Shown here: piece after piece, positions 33,706 through 41,077 of the stretch
Position numbering within the stretch: the stretch's first letter is position 1
Layout of the letters: each line of letters begins with the position of its first letter
Translations under genes and position numbers: made by a program
Assembly (NCBI GenBank): GCA_017511805.1
Contig: JAFWJA010000015.1
Coordinates: 129,098-193,097, forward strand
DNA length: 64,000 nucleotides
Direction: 5' to 3'
Source: Bacilli bacterium
GTDB lineage: Bacteria; Bacillota_I; Bacilli_A; RF39; UBA660
Notes under the pieces: generated by a model
Seen by the model: only the letters and a program-made list of their open reading frames with translations
The model's database searches: none
Told to the model about the DNA's origin: nothing

Positions 33706-34538
33706 ATTGTTTGATGGATGGATTAATTGATACATTAAAGTTATTACCATATTTATTAGTTACATTTATTATATTAGAATTATTAGAACATAAATTAAAA
33801 GGTAATAATGAAAAGTTATTAAAGAAAAATAAGAAATTTGGACCAGCCGTAGGAGGATTACTTGGTGCTTTACCACAATGTGGTTTTAGTACAATGGCAT
33901 CTAATTTATTCTCTGGTAGAGTAATAACAATGGGTACATTAATTGCAGTATTTTTATCTACTAGTGATGAAATGTTACCAATTATGTTAAGTGAGAAAAC
34001 AGATATATCTTTATTATTAAAGATTATTGGCTTTAAAGTATTAGTAGGTATAGTAATAGGATATTTAGTTGATCTTATTTATAGAAAAAAAGAAGAAAAA
34101 CATATGCATATTCATGAACTATGTGAAGAAGAACATTGTAGTTGTGAGAAAGATGGCATTATTTTATCAAGTATTAAACATACTTTAAAAATAGGATTCT
34201 TTGTTTTAGTAGCTAATTTACTTATTAATATAATCATATATTATATAAGTGAAGATACATTAAAGAATGTTTTATTAAATAAGAATATATTTACATACTT
34301 TATTAGTAGTGCGATAGGTTTAATACCAAACTGTGCAGGAAGTGTAGTTTTAACAGAATTATATTTATCTAATTTAATTACTTTAGGTAATTTACTTGCA
34401 GGTTTATTAACAGGTTCTGGTATTGGTATTCTATTATTATTTAAAGCAAATAAGAATATTAAAGAAAACTTATTAGTAATGTCAATTATATATTTTGTAG
34501 GTGTTATTATTGGAATAATTGTTGATTTTATATTATAA
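33699..34538 (+). CDS. ArsP_2-type putative metal transporter
   Basis: 279 residues, about eight membrane segments. Two half-repeats: FGPAVGGLLGALPQCGFSTMASNLFSGRVITMGTLIAVFLSTSDEM and SAIGLIPNCAGSVVLTELYLSNLITLGNLLAGLLTGSGIG, each with a Cys or Asn-Cys at the helix break, as in the ArsP_2 (putative manganese/heavy-metal transporter) family. A cytosolic loop HMHIHELCEEEHCSCEKDG looks metal-binding. Overlaps the regulator gene by seven bases. Direction and metal not determinable. Confidence 0.78.
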   Translation: MLDCLMDGLIDTLKLLPYLLVTFIILELLEHKLKGNNEKLLKKNKKFGPAVGGLLGALPQCGFSTMASNLFSGRVITMGTLIAVFLSTSDEMLPIMLSEKTDISLLLKIIGFKVLVGIVIGYLVDLIYRKKEEKHMHIHELCEEEHCSCEKDGIILSSIKHTLKIGFFVLVANLLINIIIYYISEDTLKNVLLNKNIFTYFISSAIGLIPNCAGSVVLTELYLSNLITLGNLLAGLLTGSGIGILLLFKANKNIKENLLVMSIIYFVGVIIGIIVDFIL

Positions 34539-34554
34539 TAAGAAAGGTGATTAT

Positions 34555-35457
34555 ATGATAAAGAATATAGGAGTAATATTTACGTCGATATTTTTTGAAA
34601 GTTTACCTTTTTTACTTTTAGGGGCTTTTATTTCAGCATTAATAGAGACTTTTATATCTAATGAGAAAATAGTTAAATTAATACCAAAAAATAAAGTATT
34701 AGGATCAATAGTAGGAGTGTTTTTAGGTTTCTTTTTACCAGCATGTGACTGCGCAGTTATACCAATATCTAAAAGATTATTAAAGAAAAAAGTACCAATA
34801 AACGTTGCGATAAGTTTTATGCTAGCGTCTCCTATAATAAATCCAGTTGTATTATTATCAACTTATTATGCTTTTTATAATACTGAACCAAAAATATTCT
34901 GGTTTAGATTATTATTTGGTATATTAATTGCGTTAATAATAGGTACTATTATGGGTATCATATATAATAAAAAGAATGTAACTACTAATAATTCAGATGA
35001 AGAAGATATAGAGTGCTTAGAATGTGAATGTGATCATTGTCATCATGAACATGAAAATAAGTTTATGTCAGTCATTAAACATACTGCATTAGATTTCTTT
35101 GATGTAGTTAAGTACTTAATGTTTGGTGCATTACTAGCTAGTTTAGTACAAGTATTATTACCAAGAGATATATTATTAATATTTAATAATAACAATATAT
35201 TATCTATACTAGTTCTTATGATATTTGCATATCTTATATCACTTTGTTCAACATCTGATTCATTCGTTGGTAAATCATTATTATCATCATTTGGACAAAG
35301 TTCTATACTTGCATATTTATTATTAGGTCCTATGATAGATATTAAAAATACAATAGTTTTATTAGGTAATTATAAAAAGAAATTTGTATTTACTTTGATT
35401 GGTTTAATATTTATAACCATCTTTATATTTAGTGTATTGGTGGTGAATATATTATGA
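34555..35457 (+). CDS. Permease of the ArsP_1/DUF318 (UPF0718) family
   Basis: 300 residues, about eight membrane segments. First repeat IVGVFLGFFLPACDCAVIPISKRLLKKKVPINVAISFMLASPIINP, second repeat FAYLISLCSTSDSFVGKSLL...LLGPMIDIKN. A cytosolic loop is rich in Cys and His (CLECECDHCHHEHE). Known relatives include ArsP and YcgR-type permeases that work with a DUF1980 partner, as found next door. Start at 34555 follows GAAAGGTGAT; an ATG 36 bases upstream lacks a site. Confidence 0.85.
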   Translation: MIKNIGVIFTSIFFESLPFLLLGAFISALIETFISNEKIVKLIPKNKVLGSIVGVFLGFFLPACDCAVIPISKRLLKKKVPINVAISFMLASPIINPVVLLSTYYAFYNTEPKIFWFRLLFGILIALIIGTIMGIIYNKKNVTTNNSDEEDIECLECECDHCHHEHENKFMSVIKHTALDFFDVVKYLMFGALLASLVQVLLPRDILLIFNNNNILSILVLMIFAYLISLCSTSDSFVGKSLLSSFGQSSILAYLLLGPMIDIKNTIVLLGNYKKKFVFTLIGLIFITIFIFSVLVVNIL

Positions 35458-36269
35458 GAAAGAAATACTTAGGTTTAATATGTCTAGTATATGCTGGAAT
35501 AATATTATTTGTTAATCATTATAATATATTACGTAACTTTTTAGCTCCTAATATGCAAGGATATTTAAAAGCATCAATAATACCTCTTGCTATAATGGGA
35601 CTAGTAATACTATTTTCAGATCATTTTCATTATAAATTTAAAATAATAGATATATTTTTATTATTACCTGTTGTTATGTTAATTGCTGCTGGAGACGGAA
35701 GATTAACAACAGATTTTGCTAGTAATAGAAGTATGAATATAAATACTAAAAGAACTAGTGAAAAAGTAGAAAAAGATGATAAAAAAGATGAAACGGTTGA
35801 AGAAAAGAAAGAAATAGATGTAGATAAAGTAGATTTAACTGAAGTAGATTTTGATGTTAAAGATGAATCTTATTTAGATTTAGCTAACTTTTTAACATAT
35901 AATCCAAAAGCATTAAATTATGAAGGTAAAACTATTAGAGTTAGAGGTTTTACTATAGATAGTACAAGTTATTTACCTTCTGGATATTTTGGTCTTGGTA
36001 AATATGGAGTTAGTTGCTGTACAGCAGATGCTGGTTTTACAGGTTTTGTAGTTAGTAAATCAGGTCATAGTATAAAAGCTAATACATGGTATGAAATAGA
36101 GGGTGTATTTGAAAAGATACAAGATTTAGCGGGTTATGATATTCTTTCTATTAATCTAATTAATATAAAAGAAATAGATGGTTCTAAGGAAGAACAGTAT
36201 GTTTATCCATGTTATTCATATGATGATGGAGCATGTACTGAAATGAAGAAGTATAATTTACAATATTAG
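35454..36269 (+). CDS. TIGR03943/DUF1980 family permease subunit
   Basis: 271 residues: three to four N-terminal membrane segments, a charged Lys/Asp/Glu linker and an extracytoplasmic OB-like domain with GKTIRVRGFTIDSTSYLPSGYFGLGKYGVSCCTADAGFTGFVV (the conserved Cys-Cys pair) and a Cys-containing tail (YPCYSYDDGACTE). Family proteins pair with DUF318 permeases. Start overlaps the previous stop by four bases. Confidence 0.85.
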   Translation: MRKKYLGLICLVYAGIILFVNHYNILRNFLAPNMQGYLKASIIPLAIMGLVILFSDHFHYKFKIIDIFLLLPVVMLIAAGDGRLTTDFASNRSMNINTKRTSEKVEKDDKKDETVEEKKEIDVDKVDLTEVDFDVKDESYLDLANFLTYNPKALNYEGKTIRVRGFTIDSTSYLPSGYFGLGKYGVSCCTADAGFTGFVVSKSGHSIKANTWYEIEGVFEKIQDLAGYDILSINLINIKEIDGSKEEQYVYPCYSYDDGACTEMKKYNLQY

Positions 36270-36296
36270 ATAAATCGTTTAAGATTTATCTTTTTT
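36268..36296 (+). terminator. Intrinsic terminator of the metal operon
   Basis: AGATAAATC / GATTTATCT stem, T run. Confidence 0.88.
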
Positions 36297-36297
36297 A

Positions 36298-36306
36298 TGT
36301 TATAAT
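36298..36306 (+). promoter_or_regulatory. Extended -10 promoter
   Basis: TGTTATAAT, 25 bases before the ATG at 36332. Confidence 0.55.
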
Positions 36307-36331
36307 AGTTGTAATAAAAAGGAGCGATATA

Positions 36332-37240
36332 ATGAAAAAAAGTAAGTTTTTATATATGGTACCAACGATACTTATATGTTTGATGTTAAGTCTTTTTCCA
36401 TTATTTAATTATTTAACAGAAATAAAAAAAGTAAATAGTCCATATATGGGTATATTTGGAATTGCTTATTTATTAATACTTATATTATTAATATTATGGT
36501 CTATGTACCAATTAGTATCATTAATTAGATTTGTTATTCAAAGTGATTGGATACCTTTTAGAAAAGCAATTTGGATTATATTATTAGTTTTATTTAATAT
36601 ATTAATGATTCCTTATTTTTATTCTAGATTTATAAATAAAGATAAAAGAATATTATTAAGATCTTTAATCTATTTAATTCCTGTTATCTTATTTGCAGTT
36701 TTTGCTTTTTGCACAATGGATGTGTATAACAAAGAATTAAAAAGAATAGAAGATGAAAAGAAAGCAATTGAAGCTGAAAGACATTATTATTCTACTAAGG
36801 ATGGAGTTGTTTCATTTACATTTAGACATGGTTATGTAGATAAAACTAATAATCCTGAATCAGGTGAATATGATATATATGTTCAAAATGAAGAAGAAAA
36901 TGTTGTTATGCATGGATTTACATATGAAACAGAAAAATATGTAGAACAAACTCCAGATGAATTTTTAAATAAAGCTATTAATGAAATGGCAACAAGTAAA
37001 TTAGACTTTAATCTTGTAAAAGATAGAGAAGAAGTAGCAATTGATGATAAAGTAATTACTTCAATTACTTATGAAGGTAAAACTGAAAGTTCATCTTTAT
37101 GTGTTTATAAAATATCTATTATTTCGTTTAATAATAAACCTGGTTATTTAGTATATGTTGTAGAAATAGTTACTAAGAGTAAATATAAAGATAAGTTACC
37201 AATATTAGATGAAATATTACAAAGTGCAAAATTAAATTAA
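36332..37240 (+). CDS. Membrane protein with an extracytoplasmic C-terminal domain, unknown function
   Basis: 302 residues. Four hydrophobic segments in the first 130 residues (about 7-28, 41-69, 82-101 and 108-128), a short charged helix, and a roughly 150-residue C-terminal domain with alternating beta pattern (GVVSFTFRHGYVDKTN, DIYVQNEEENVVMHGFTYE, KISIISFNNKPGYLVYVVEIV). No family recognised. It stands immediately before the peptide exporter but has its own promoter and terminator, so a link (for example immunity) is only possible. Confidence 0.65.
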   Translation: MKKSKFLYMVPTILICLMLSLFPLFNYLTEIKKVNSPYMGIFGIAYLLILILLILWSMYQLVSLIRFVIQSDWIPFRKAIWIILLVLFNILMIPYFYSRFINKDKRILLRSLIYLIPVILFAVFAFCTMDVYNKELKRIEDEKKAIEAERHYYSTKDGVVSFTFRHGYVDKTNNPESGEYDIYVQNEEENVVMHGFTYETEKYVEQTPDEFLNKAINEMATSKLDFNLVKDREEVAIDDKVITSITYEGKTESSSLCVYKISIISFNNKPGYLVYVVEIVTKSKYKDKLPILDEILQSAKLN

Positions 37241-37270
37241 AAAAATCTCTAAAAAACGGAGATTTTTTTA
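37240..37270 (+). terminator. Intrinsic terminator
   Basis: AAAAATCTC / GAGATTTTT stem with seven T. Confidence 0.85.
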
Positions 37271-37304
37271 TTTTGTAGAGAATATAAATATTGGAGGGGA
37301 AAAT

Positions 37305-39287
37305 ATGTTTAAATATGTTAGACAAGAAGGTATACAAGATTGTGGTATTTGTTCCTTATTCAATATTGTTAAATATTATGGAGGAAATATTGATATTGAA
37401 AAGTTAAGAAATATGACTAATACTAATGAGAATGGTACTTCGATTTATAATCTAGTTACGGCATCAAATAAGATTGGTTTTGATTCTAAAGCATATAAGT
37501 GTAAGTTTAATGATTTAGAATCTCAAACATTACCTTTAATAGGTTATATGAAGATACAAGGATATAGTCATTTTGTTATTATTACTGATATTAATGATGA
37601 TAAAGTATCTATATTTGATCCAATTAGAGGTAAGATTACATATAGAGTTGATGAGTTTTTAAAAGAATGGGAAAAAATTATAATTACATATGATAGAAAA
37701 GGGGAGATTGTTAAAGAAACAAATTCATATGTTAATTATTTAGTTTTTACTTTTAAAAAGTATAAGAATACTATAATTATATTAATGGTTTTATCACTTA
37801 TATGTAGTATTTTAACTATAGTTATTTCTTTTTTTATTAAGGATATATTTGATAATGATTTCACTAACACATCTCTTTTCATTTTTTTATTTCTTGTACT
37901 TATTAAAGGAGTAATAGATTATTATAGAAACAAAATATCAATTGATATGAATAGTAAACTAGAATATGAAATCTCTAATAATGTTTATAAAAAAATACTT
38001 TCTCTTCCACTTAGTTACCACCATAATAGACCAGTAGGAGATATTATTTATAGAATAACTGATTTATATAATATTAAAGATTTTATTAATACATTAAGTA
38101 TTTCATCTATTATTGATCTTCTGTCGCTATTTATTTCAATTTTTATTATTTTATTTATTAGTCCTATATTATTTTTTGTTTTATTAATTATATTTTTATT
38201 ATTCATTTTCACATACCTTTATTTTAGAAGAAACAATATAATTTACCTAAATGAATTAAAAGAAGTTAGTTCAATAAATAATACTGATATATCTGAAATG
38301 TTATATGGGATAGATACAATTAAGAATCTAAATATTGAAGAAAAAACATTAAACAAACATAACACTATATTTTTAAATTATTTAACTTCATTCAAAAAGA
38401 TTTCTAATTATTTAAATACAGAGGGCATTGTTTTTCATTTTATCGAAACCTCTGGAATTATAATATGTCTATTTATTGGACTTGGATTATTAAAAAAACA
38501 ATACATATCAGTAGGAGAATTAACCTTATTTTATAGTCTTTTCATATCATTATTTAGTTCATTTAAAAACTTATTATCTTTAGATAGATCTATTGTTGAA
38601 TCCAAGATATCTTTTAGTAGAATCAATAATTTATTAAATACTAAATCTAATTATTCTTTAGGTAAAATAAGTATTAAAAAGATAGATGAAATTAAATTTG
38701 ATAAGAAATTAAATCTTGATGTAAAAAGGGGAGAATATGTATTAATAAATGGTATGTCTGGTGTTGGTAAATCAACTATATTTAAGTCTTTGTTTGAAAA
38801 ACAAAATATAGAAACAGATATTTATATAAATAATATTGATATTAAAGAAATAAGTACTAATAGTGTTAAAAATAATATATGTTATGTTGGTCAAAATGAG
38901 TATCTTTTTACTGGTACATTAAAGAGTAATATTTTAATGTATAAAAGTGTTAATAATAAAGAATTAAACAAAGTATTAAAGACTACTTTATTAGATAAAA
39001 CAATCAAATCTAAAAATATAACACTAGATTACTTATTAGAAGAGAATGGTCATAATTTATCAGGTGGTGAAAGAAAGAAAATAATGTTAGCTAGATCTCT
39101 TATTAGAAAAACAGATTTTATTATTTTTGATGAAACTTTTGATGAAATAGATATTGAAAGTGAAAGAAAAATTTTGAGCAACATAAAATCAAATTATAAT
39201 AAAACAGTTATAGTTATTTCACATAGAGAAAGTAATTTAGATTTATATGATAAGAGAGTAGTTATGACAAGAGAAGGAGGATTATGA
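37305..39287 (+). CDS. C39 peptidase-containing ABC exporter for double-glycine peptides
   Basis: 660 residues in the order peptidase C39, six-helix membrane domain, ATPase. Peptidase: EGIQDCGICSLFNIVKYYGG with oxyanion Gln and nucleophile Cys (residues 10-13), and GYSHFVIITDINDDKVSIFDP with catalytic His and Asp. ATPase: NGMSGVGKST (Walker A), LSGGERKK (signature), FIIFDET (Walker B) and VISHRE (H-loop). Such exporters cut a leader after Gly-Gly and export the core in one step. The stop overlaps the ATG of the first double-glycine peptide gene as ATGA, so substrate and exporter are translationally coupled. No HlyD-like accessory protein is present. Confidence 0.92.
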   Translation: MFKYVRQEGIQDCGICSLFNIVKYYGGNIDIEKLRNMTNTNENGTSIYNLVTASNKIGFDSKAYKCKFNDLESQTLPLIGYMKIQGYSHFVIITDINDDKVSIFDPIRGKITYRVDEFLKEWEKIIITYDRKGEIVKETNSYVNYLVFTFKKYKNTIIILMVLSLICSILTIVISFFIKDIFDNDFTNTSLFIFLFLVLIKGVIDYYRNKISIDMNSKLEYEISNNVYKKILSLPLSYHHNRPVGDIIYRITDLYNIKDFINTLSISSIIDLLSLFISIFIILFISPILFFVLLIIFLLFIFTYLYFRRNNIIYLNELKEVSSINNTDISEMLYGIDTIKNLNIEEKTLNKHNTIFLNYLTSFKKISNYLNTEGIVFHFIETSGIIICLFIGLGLLKKQYISVGELTLFYSLFISLFSSFKNLLSLDRSIVESKISFSRINNLLNTKSNYSLGKISIKKIDEIKFDKKLNLDVKRGEYVLINGMSGVGKSTIFKSLFEKQNIETDIYINNIDIKEISTNSVKNNICYVGQNEYLFTGTLKSNILMYKSVNNKELNKVLKTTLLDKTIKSKNITLDYLLEENGHNLSGGERKKIMLARSLIRKTDFIIFDETFDEIDIESERKILSNIKSNYNKTVIVISHRESNLDLYDKRVVMTREGGL

Positions 39288-39424
39288 GAGAATTAAGTTT
39301 AAAAGAAGAAAAAAATATTCATGCGGGTGGACTTAGTGCCGCAGCATTCGCAGCGATAGCCGCAGGTATTTCTTTCTTTGTTGGAATATTTGATGGTATA
39401 ACTAGAACAATAAAATGCCATTAG
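39284..39424 (+). CDS. Double-glycine leader peptide 1 (putative bacteriocin or signal precursor)
   Basis: 46 codons. Leader MRELSLKEEKNIHAGG ends in Gly-Gly at the site a C39 peptidase would cut; the 30-residue core starts LSAAAFAAIAAG, is very hydrophobic, contains a GIFDG (GxxxG) motif, and ends TRTIKCH with a single Cys. GGAGG sits nine bases before the ATG, inside the exporter's last codons. Leader pattern, exporter coupling and size fit class II bacteriocin-like peptides. It is too short to be found by ordinary length cut-offs. Confidence 0.8.
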   Translation: MRELSLKEEKNIHAGGLSAAAFAAIAAGISFFVGIFDGITRTIKCH

Positions 39425-39436
39425 AAAGGAGTATTT

Positions 39437-39601
39437 ATGAGAGAATTAACTAAAGAAGAAAGTATGACATTATATGCAGGAGGTATTACATCATCAATAC
39501 TAAATGCAATAGTAAAAGGAATAACAGTAGTTACTGATTTAGGAAGGTATTTTGGATCTTCTTTAAGAAGATTATTTGATAAAAGATTATGTGACTACTA
39601 G
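39437..39601 (+). CDS. Double-glycine leader peptide 2 (putative partner peptide)
   Basis: 54 codons. Leader MRELTKEESMTLYAGG is closely similar to that of the preceding peptide; the 38-residue core starts ITSSILNAIVKGITVV, carries GRYFG (GxxxG), then a cationic amphipathic stretch SSLRRLFDKRLCDY with a single Cys near the end. AGAAAGGAG lies before the ATG, 12 bases after the peptide 1 stop. Two unequal peptides with matching leaders and GxxxG motifs resemble two-component (class IIb) bacteriocins. Confidence 0.8.
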   Translation: MRELTKEESMTLYAGGITSSILNAIVKGITVVTDLGRYFGSSLRRLFDKRLCDY

Positions 39602-39603
39602 AT

Positions 39604-39630
39604 AAAAGAGAGTGTAAAATACTCTCTTTT
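39604..39630 (+). terminator. Intrinsic terminator of the peptide operon
   Basis: Perfect 10-bp stem AAAAGAGAGT / ACTCTCTTTT with a seven-base loop. Confidence 0.85.
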
Positions 39631-39653
39631 AAGTATTATTTTTGTAGGAAGTG

Positions 39654-39662
39654 TGGTATAAT
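39654..39662 (+). promoter_or_regulatory. Extended -10 promoter
   Basis: TGGTATAAT, 22 bases before the ATG at 39685. Confidence 0.5.
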
Positions 39663-39684
39663 CTATATTTGTGCGAGGTGTGTT

Positions 39685-41037
39685 ATGAATACAGAATTAA
39701 GAGAAGAATATGATACTTTACAAGAAATACTTGTAAAACTATATACATTACTAGAAGACGCTAAAGAAAAGGAAAAATCAGAAGATAGTGTTAGAGTAAT
39801 TATGGAATCAATTGAAAGTGTTAAAAAAGATGAAAAAGAATTATTACAAAGAATCAGAAAAAGTATATATAGTAAGTATTCAGTTAAAGATATAGAAGTG
39901 TATGCTAAAATTCAAGAAAAGAAAAGAATTAAAAAAGAAGAAATTGAAAAACAAAAAGAACAAGCAATAAGAATAAAAGAATTCGAAGATGCTAAAATTG
40001 TCTTTGATGGTGAATACAAATTAGTTTATTGCAATGGTACTAAAGTTATTTCTAAAAGATTAGATAGACAATTATTAGATAAGAATATAGATTTTGCTTA
40101 TGATTATAATATATGTAATTTTTTAAGAGCAATAGATGATGAAAATGGTACTAGTTTATATAGAAAATATAGATACGGTCAATTAGAAGTTATTTATGAT
40201 TTTTATAGCCCTAAAAAATTAGATAGAAAAGTAATTAAGCAAATGAAAAAAGTATCTAAAGAATCAAGTGCTAGAAATGAAAAAGTTACAGTTGTAGGTA
40301 TTAAGAAAAGAACTATAAGAGGAGTTTTAGCAACAACTGCAGTCGCAGCTATGGTAGGTTTAAGCACTTTAGGTATTACTAGTATGTTTAAAAAGAGTGA
40401 TAAGTCTAATACTACTAAGAGTACATATTCTGTTAGTAATGAAGATATTAAAGAATTAGCAAATGAAGAAGCTATAGTTCAAGATACAGAAGTTGTTGTT
40501 TTAAAAGTTCAATCTAGTGTTAAAACTAAAGTAAATGAAAATGCAATAGTTAAAGATCAAGAAACAATTGTTAATAAAACTCAAGAAAGTGTTAAGAAAA
40601 AGGTAATAGCAAAAGAAGAAATTCCAGAAGTAAAAGAAGAAACAACTATGGTTGAAGATAAAACTATTGATAATGAATTCTATGGTCTTCAAATAGGATC
40701 TACTATGGAACTTCCAGATATGGATTTATATGTTTCAAGTACATCAGATGAAGCAGTAGGTAATACTAAGTATTTAAGAGCGCATACTGGTATATATAAA
40801 ATCGATTTAATATCTATTGTTTATAAAGGAAGATGTCTTGAAGTATTAAAAAATCAAGGTGATAATCTAGATGAATTAAAGAAATATGTTAAAGAAACAT
40901 ATGGTGATGATATAAAAATATCTGTTAACCTAGATGTAGTTAATGAAGATGGTAAAACTATATATAAAAATGTAGGTTGGGTTGATAGTGATATATTTAG
41001 TAAAAAAAGTAATGTAAAAAGTTTAGTAATGGATTAA
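39685..41037 (+). CDS. Large single-pass protein with cytosolic coiled coil, unknown function
   Basis: 450 residues. Residues 1-105 are a Glu/Lys coiled coil; about 105-200 form a small globular part (DAKIVFDGEYKLVYCNGTKVISKRL, YRKYRYGQLEVIYDFYSPKK); one membrane helix lies near 214-236 (GVLATTAVAAMVGLSTLGITSMF); outside are two similar short repeats (NEEAIVQDTEVVVLKVQSSVK and NENAIVKDQETIVNKTQESVK) and a C-terminal domain ending in SLVMD. Not recognised. It is a single-gene unit after the peptide operon, so a role in that system is only a possibility. Confidence 0.65.
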   Translation: MNTELREEYDTLQEILVKLYTLLEDAKEKEKSEDSVRVIMESIESVKKDEKELLQRIRKSIYSKYSVKDIEVYAKIQEKKRIKKEEIEKQKEQAIRIKEFEDAKIVFDGEYKLVYCNGTKVISKRLDRQLLDKNIDFAYDYNICNFLRAIDDENGTSLYRKYRYGQLEVIYDFYSPKKLDRKVIKQMKKVSKESSARNEKVTVVGIKKRTIRGVLATTAVAAMVGLSTLGITSMFKKSDKSNTTKSTYSVSNEDIKELANEEAIVQDTEVVVLKVQSSVKTKVNENAIVKDQETIVNKTQESVKKKVIAKEEIPEVKEETTMVEDKTIDNEFYGLQIGSTMELPDMDLYVSSTSDEAVGNTKYLRAHTGIYKIDLISIVYKGRCLEVLKNQGDNLDELKKYVKETYGDDIKISVNLDVVNEDGKTIYKNVGWVDSDIFSKKSNVKSLVMD

Positions 41038-41053
41038 TAACATTACTTTTTTT
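41025..41053 (+). terminator. Intrinsic terminator
   Basis: AGTAATG / CATTACT hairpin over the stop codon with T run. Confidence 0.8.
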
Positions 41054-41061
41054 GTTATAAT
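41053..41061 (+). promoter_or_regulatory. Extended -10 promoter of recD2
   Basis: TGTTATAAT, only 16 bases before the ATG at 41078; it overlaps the preceding terminator's T run. Confidence 0.55.
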
Positions 41062-41077
41062 ATAGGAGGTGATTCTT

